A stretch of DNA of 17,339 nucleotides from Betaproteobacteria bacterium (lineage in GTDB: Bacteria; Pseudomonadota; Gammaproteobacteria; Burkholderiales; Rhodocyclaceae). Made by a program: the position numbers and the translations under genes. The stretch's first letter is position 1. Every line of letters begins with the position of its first letter. Location of the stretch: assembly GCA_028868235.1 (NCBI GenBank), contig JAGWUW010000016.1, positions 1-17,339 of the forward strand, given 5' to 3'. The notes under the pieces are model-generated. The model saw only the letters and a program-made list of their open reading frames with translations. It searched no databases and had not been told where the DNA came from. Shown here in pieces: positions 15,992 to 17,339 of the stretch.

Positions 15992-17339
15992 AACACAAGG
16001 TCAAGAACATCCACTTCGTCGGTGTCGGCGGCTCGGGCATGAGCGGCATCGCCGAAGTGCTGGCCCACCTCGACTTCACGGTCAGCGGGTCCGACATCGC
16101 GGCCAGCGCGACGACCCGCCGCCTTGAAACCGAGGGCGTCAAGGTCATGGTCGGCCATGCCGCCGAGAACATCGTCGGTGCCGACGCGCTGGTGGTATCC
16201 ACCGCCGTCAAGGCCGACAACCCGGAAGTGGTCGCCGCCCGTGAGAAGAAAATCCCGGTCGTGCCGCGCGCCCAGATGCTGGCCGAGCTGATGCGCCTGA
16301 AGAGTGGCATCGCCATCGCCGGCACGCACGGCAAGACGACGACGACCAGCCTGGTCACCAGCATCCTGGCCGAGGGCGGTATCGACCCGACCTTCGTCAT
16401 CGGTGGCCGGCTGAATGCAGCTGGCGCCAACGCCCGTCTGGGCAGCGGCGACTTCCTGGTGGCCGAGGCCGACGAGTCGGACGCTTCCTTCCTGTTCCTG
16501 TCGCCGGTCATTTCGGTGGTCACCAACATCGACGCCGACCACATGGAAACCTACGGCCATGACTTCGAGCGCCTGAAGACGGCCTTCGTCGATTTCCTGA
16601 ACCGTCTGCCCTTCTATGGCGTCGCCGTGGTCTGCGGCGACGACGCCAACGTGCGCGATATCCTGCCGCGGGTGCCCAAGCAGATCATCACCTACGGCTT
16701 GTCACCGGAAAACAATTTCTACGCCGAGAACATCCTCGCAGAGGACGGACGCATGCGTTTTGACTGCGTTCGCGTCAATGGCACAACCAGCCGTCTGTCC
16801 ATCGTTCTCAATACGCCGGGCATGCACAACGTGCTCAACGCCCTGGCCGCCATCGCGGTGGCGACTGAGGTGCAAGTGGCCGACGCGGCGATCATCAAGG
16901 CGCTAGCCGAGTTCAAGGGCGTCGGCCGCCGCTTCCAGCGCTACGGCGAAATCGCCTTGCCGGCCGGCGGAAGCTTCACGCTGGTTGATGATTACGGTCA
17001 TCACCCGGTCGAAATGGCCGCTACGCTGGCCGCCGCCCGTGGCGCCTTCCCGGGGCGCCGTCTGGTGCTGGCATTCCAGCCGCACCGCTACACGCGGACC
17101 CGCGACTGTTTCGAGGATTTCGTGAAGGTGTTGAGCACCGTCGATGCACTGTGCCTGGCCGAAATCTACGCCGCCGGCGAAGCGCCCATTGTTGCTGCCG
17201 ACGGCCGCTCGCTGGCCCGCGCCCTGCGCGTTACCGGCAAGGTGGAGCCGGTGTTTGTCGAGGATATCGCGGCCATGCCGCAAACGATCATGGATGTCGC
17301 CCGTGACGGCGACGTGGTGTTGACCATGGGTGCCGGCTC
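15988..17339 (+). CDS. murC: UDP-N-acetylmuramate--L-alanine ligase MurC (3' end cut by the window)
   Basis: MurC adds L-alanine to UDP-MurNAc, the first stem-peptide step, in the cytoplasm. The frame stays open from ATG 15988 to the window edge (450 codons plus two bases). Full-length MurC is somewhat longer, so only a short C-terminal part is missing. Seen are the N-terminal [15 protein letters not shown] at 11-25 and SGSDI at 33-37. The P-loop GTHGKTTTT is at 112-120 (Lys116), and [10 protein letters not shown] lies in the central domain. [34 protein letters not shown] and FQPHRYTRT are typical MurC signatures in order. The start overlaps the murG stop (ATGA). There is no clear Shine-Dalgarno. 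Third codon positions are almost all G or C (37 of the first 40 codons by hand count). Confidence 0.97.
   Translation, partial: MKHKVKNIHFVGVGGSGMSGIAEVLAHLDFTVSGSDIAASATTRRLETEGVKVMVGHAAENIVGADALVVSTAVKADNPEVVAAREKKIPVVPRAQMLAELMRLKSGIAIAGTHGKTTTTSLVTSILAEGGIDPTFVIGGRLNAAGANARLGSGDFLVAEADESDASFLFLSPVISVVTNIDADHMETYGHDFERLKTAFVDFLNRLPFYGVAVVCGDDANVRDILPRVPKQIITYGLSPENNFYAENILAEDGRMRFDCVRVNGTTSRLSIVLNTPGMHNVLNALAAIAVATEVQVADAAIIKALAEFKGVGRRFQRYGEIALPAGGSFTLVDDYGHHPVEMAATLAAARGAFPGRRLVLAFQPHRYTRTRDCFEDFVKVLSTVDALCLAEIYAAGEAPIVAADGRSLARALRVTGKVEPVFVEDIAAMPQTIMDVARDGDVVLTMGAG

Noticed and set aside
1..17339. Mobile elements, CRISPR arrays, tRNA or rRNA genes
   Set aside because: I looked on both strands for transposase-like frames, spaced direct repeats and tRNA-like folds and saw none. 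The genes are a normal chromosomal core set.

Overview
The window is a stretch of chromosome from a Gram-negative bacterium. All genes lie on the + strand. It is dominated by the first eleven genes of a division and cell wall (dcw) cluster. The gene order mraZ-rsmH-ftsL-ftsI-murE-murF-mraY-murD-ftsW-murG-murC is the usual proteobacterial one. MurE carries the DNPR motif of meso-diaminopimelate-adding enzymes, and there are DsbC, UbiH-family and FtsL proteins. Together these fit a betaproteobacterium. A Rhodocyclales (Dechloromonas/Azonexus-like) source is my best guess from protein flavour, but nothing here proves it.

Layout. Positions 1-450 hold a small HU-family nucleoid protein with a Lys/Ala-rich tail, closed by a very good intrinsic terminator. 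Positions 458-814 encode an unrecognised, low-complexity Gly/Gln/Asn/Arg-rich protein whose start codon sits just after that terminator. Positions 855-2732 hold a UbiH/UbiF-family flavin hydroxylase and a periplasmic DsbC-type disulfide isomerase, 9 nt apart. Positions 2804-4774 encode a membrane-bound diguanylate cyclase with a CACHE-like sensor, a PAS domain and a GGEEF domain. Positions 4775-5077 are an AT-rich intergenic region with weak terminator-like hairpins, then a sigma70-type promoter overlapped by two identical 14-bp repeats that look like MraZ operator boxes.

From 5078 to the right edge the dcw genes follow with no intergenic base at all. Every one of the ten junctions is a 1-nt (TGATG/TAATG) or 4-nt (ATGA/GTGA) stop-start overlap, so translational coupling is expected throughout. 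The gene products work together. MurE, MurF, MurD and MurC are the Mur ligases that build the UDP-MurNAc-pentapeptide. MraY and MurG make lipid I and lipid II. FtsW (SEDS polymerase) and FtsI (PBP3 transpeptidase) make septal peptidoglycan, and FtsL helps activate them. RsmH methylates 16S rRNA, and MraZ is the likely autoregulator. murC runs off the right edge.

I see no mobile element, CRISPR array, rRNA or tRNA gene, and no convincing undescribed system. The items most worth a second look are the MraZ box/promoter arrangement, the disordered protein after the terminator, a possible leaderless start for the ubi gene, and a Cys-rich micro-ORF between dsbC and the cyclase gene.
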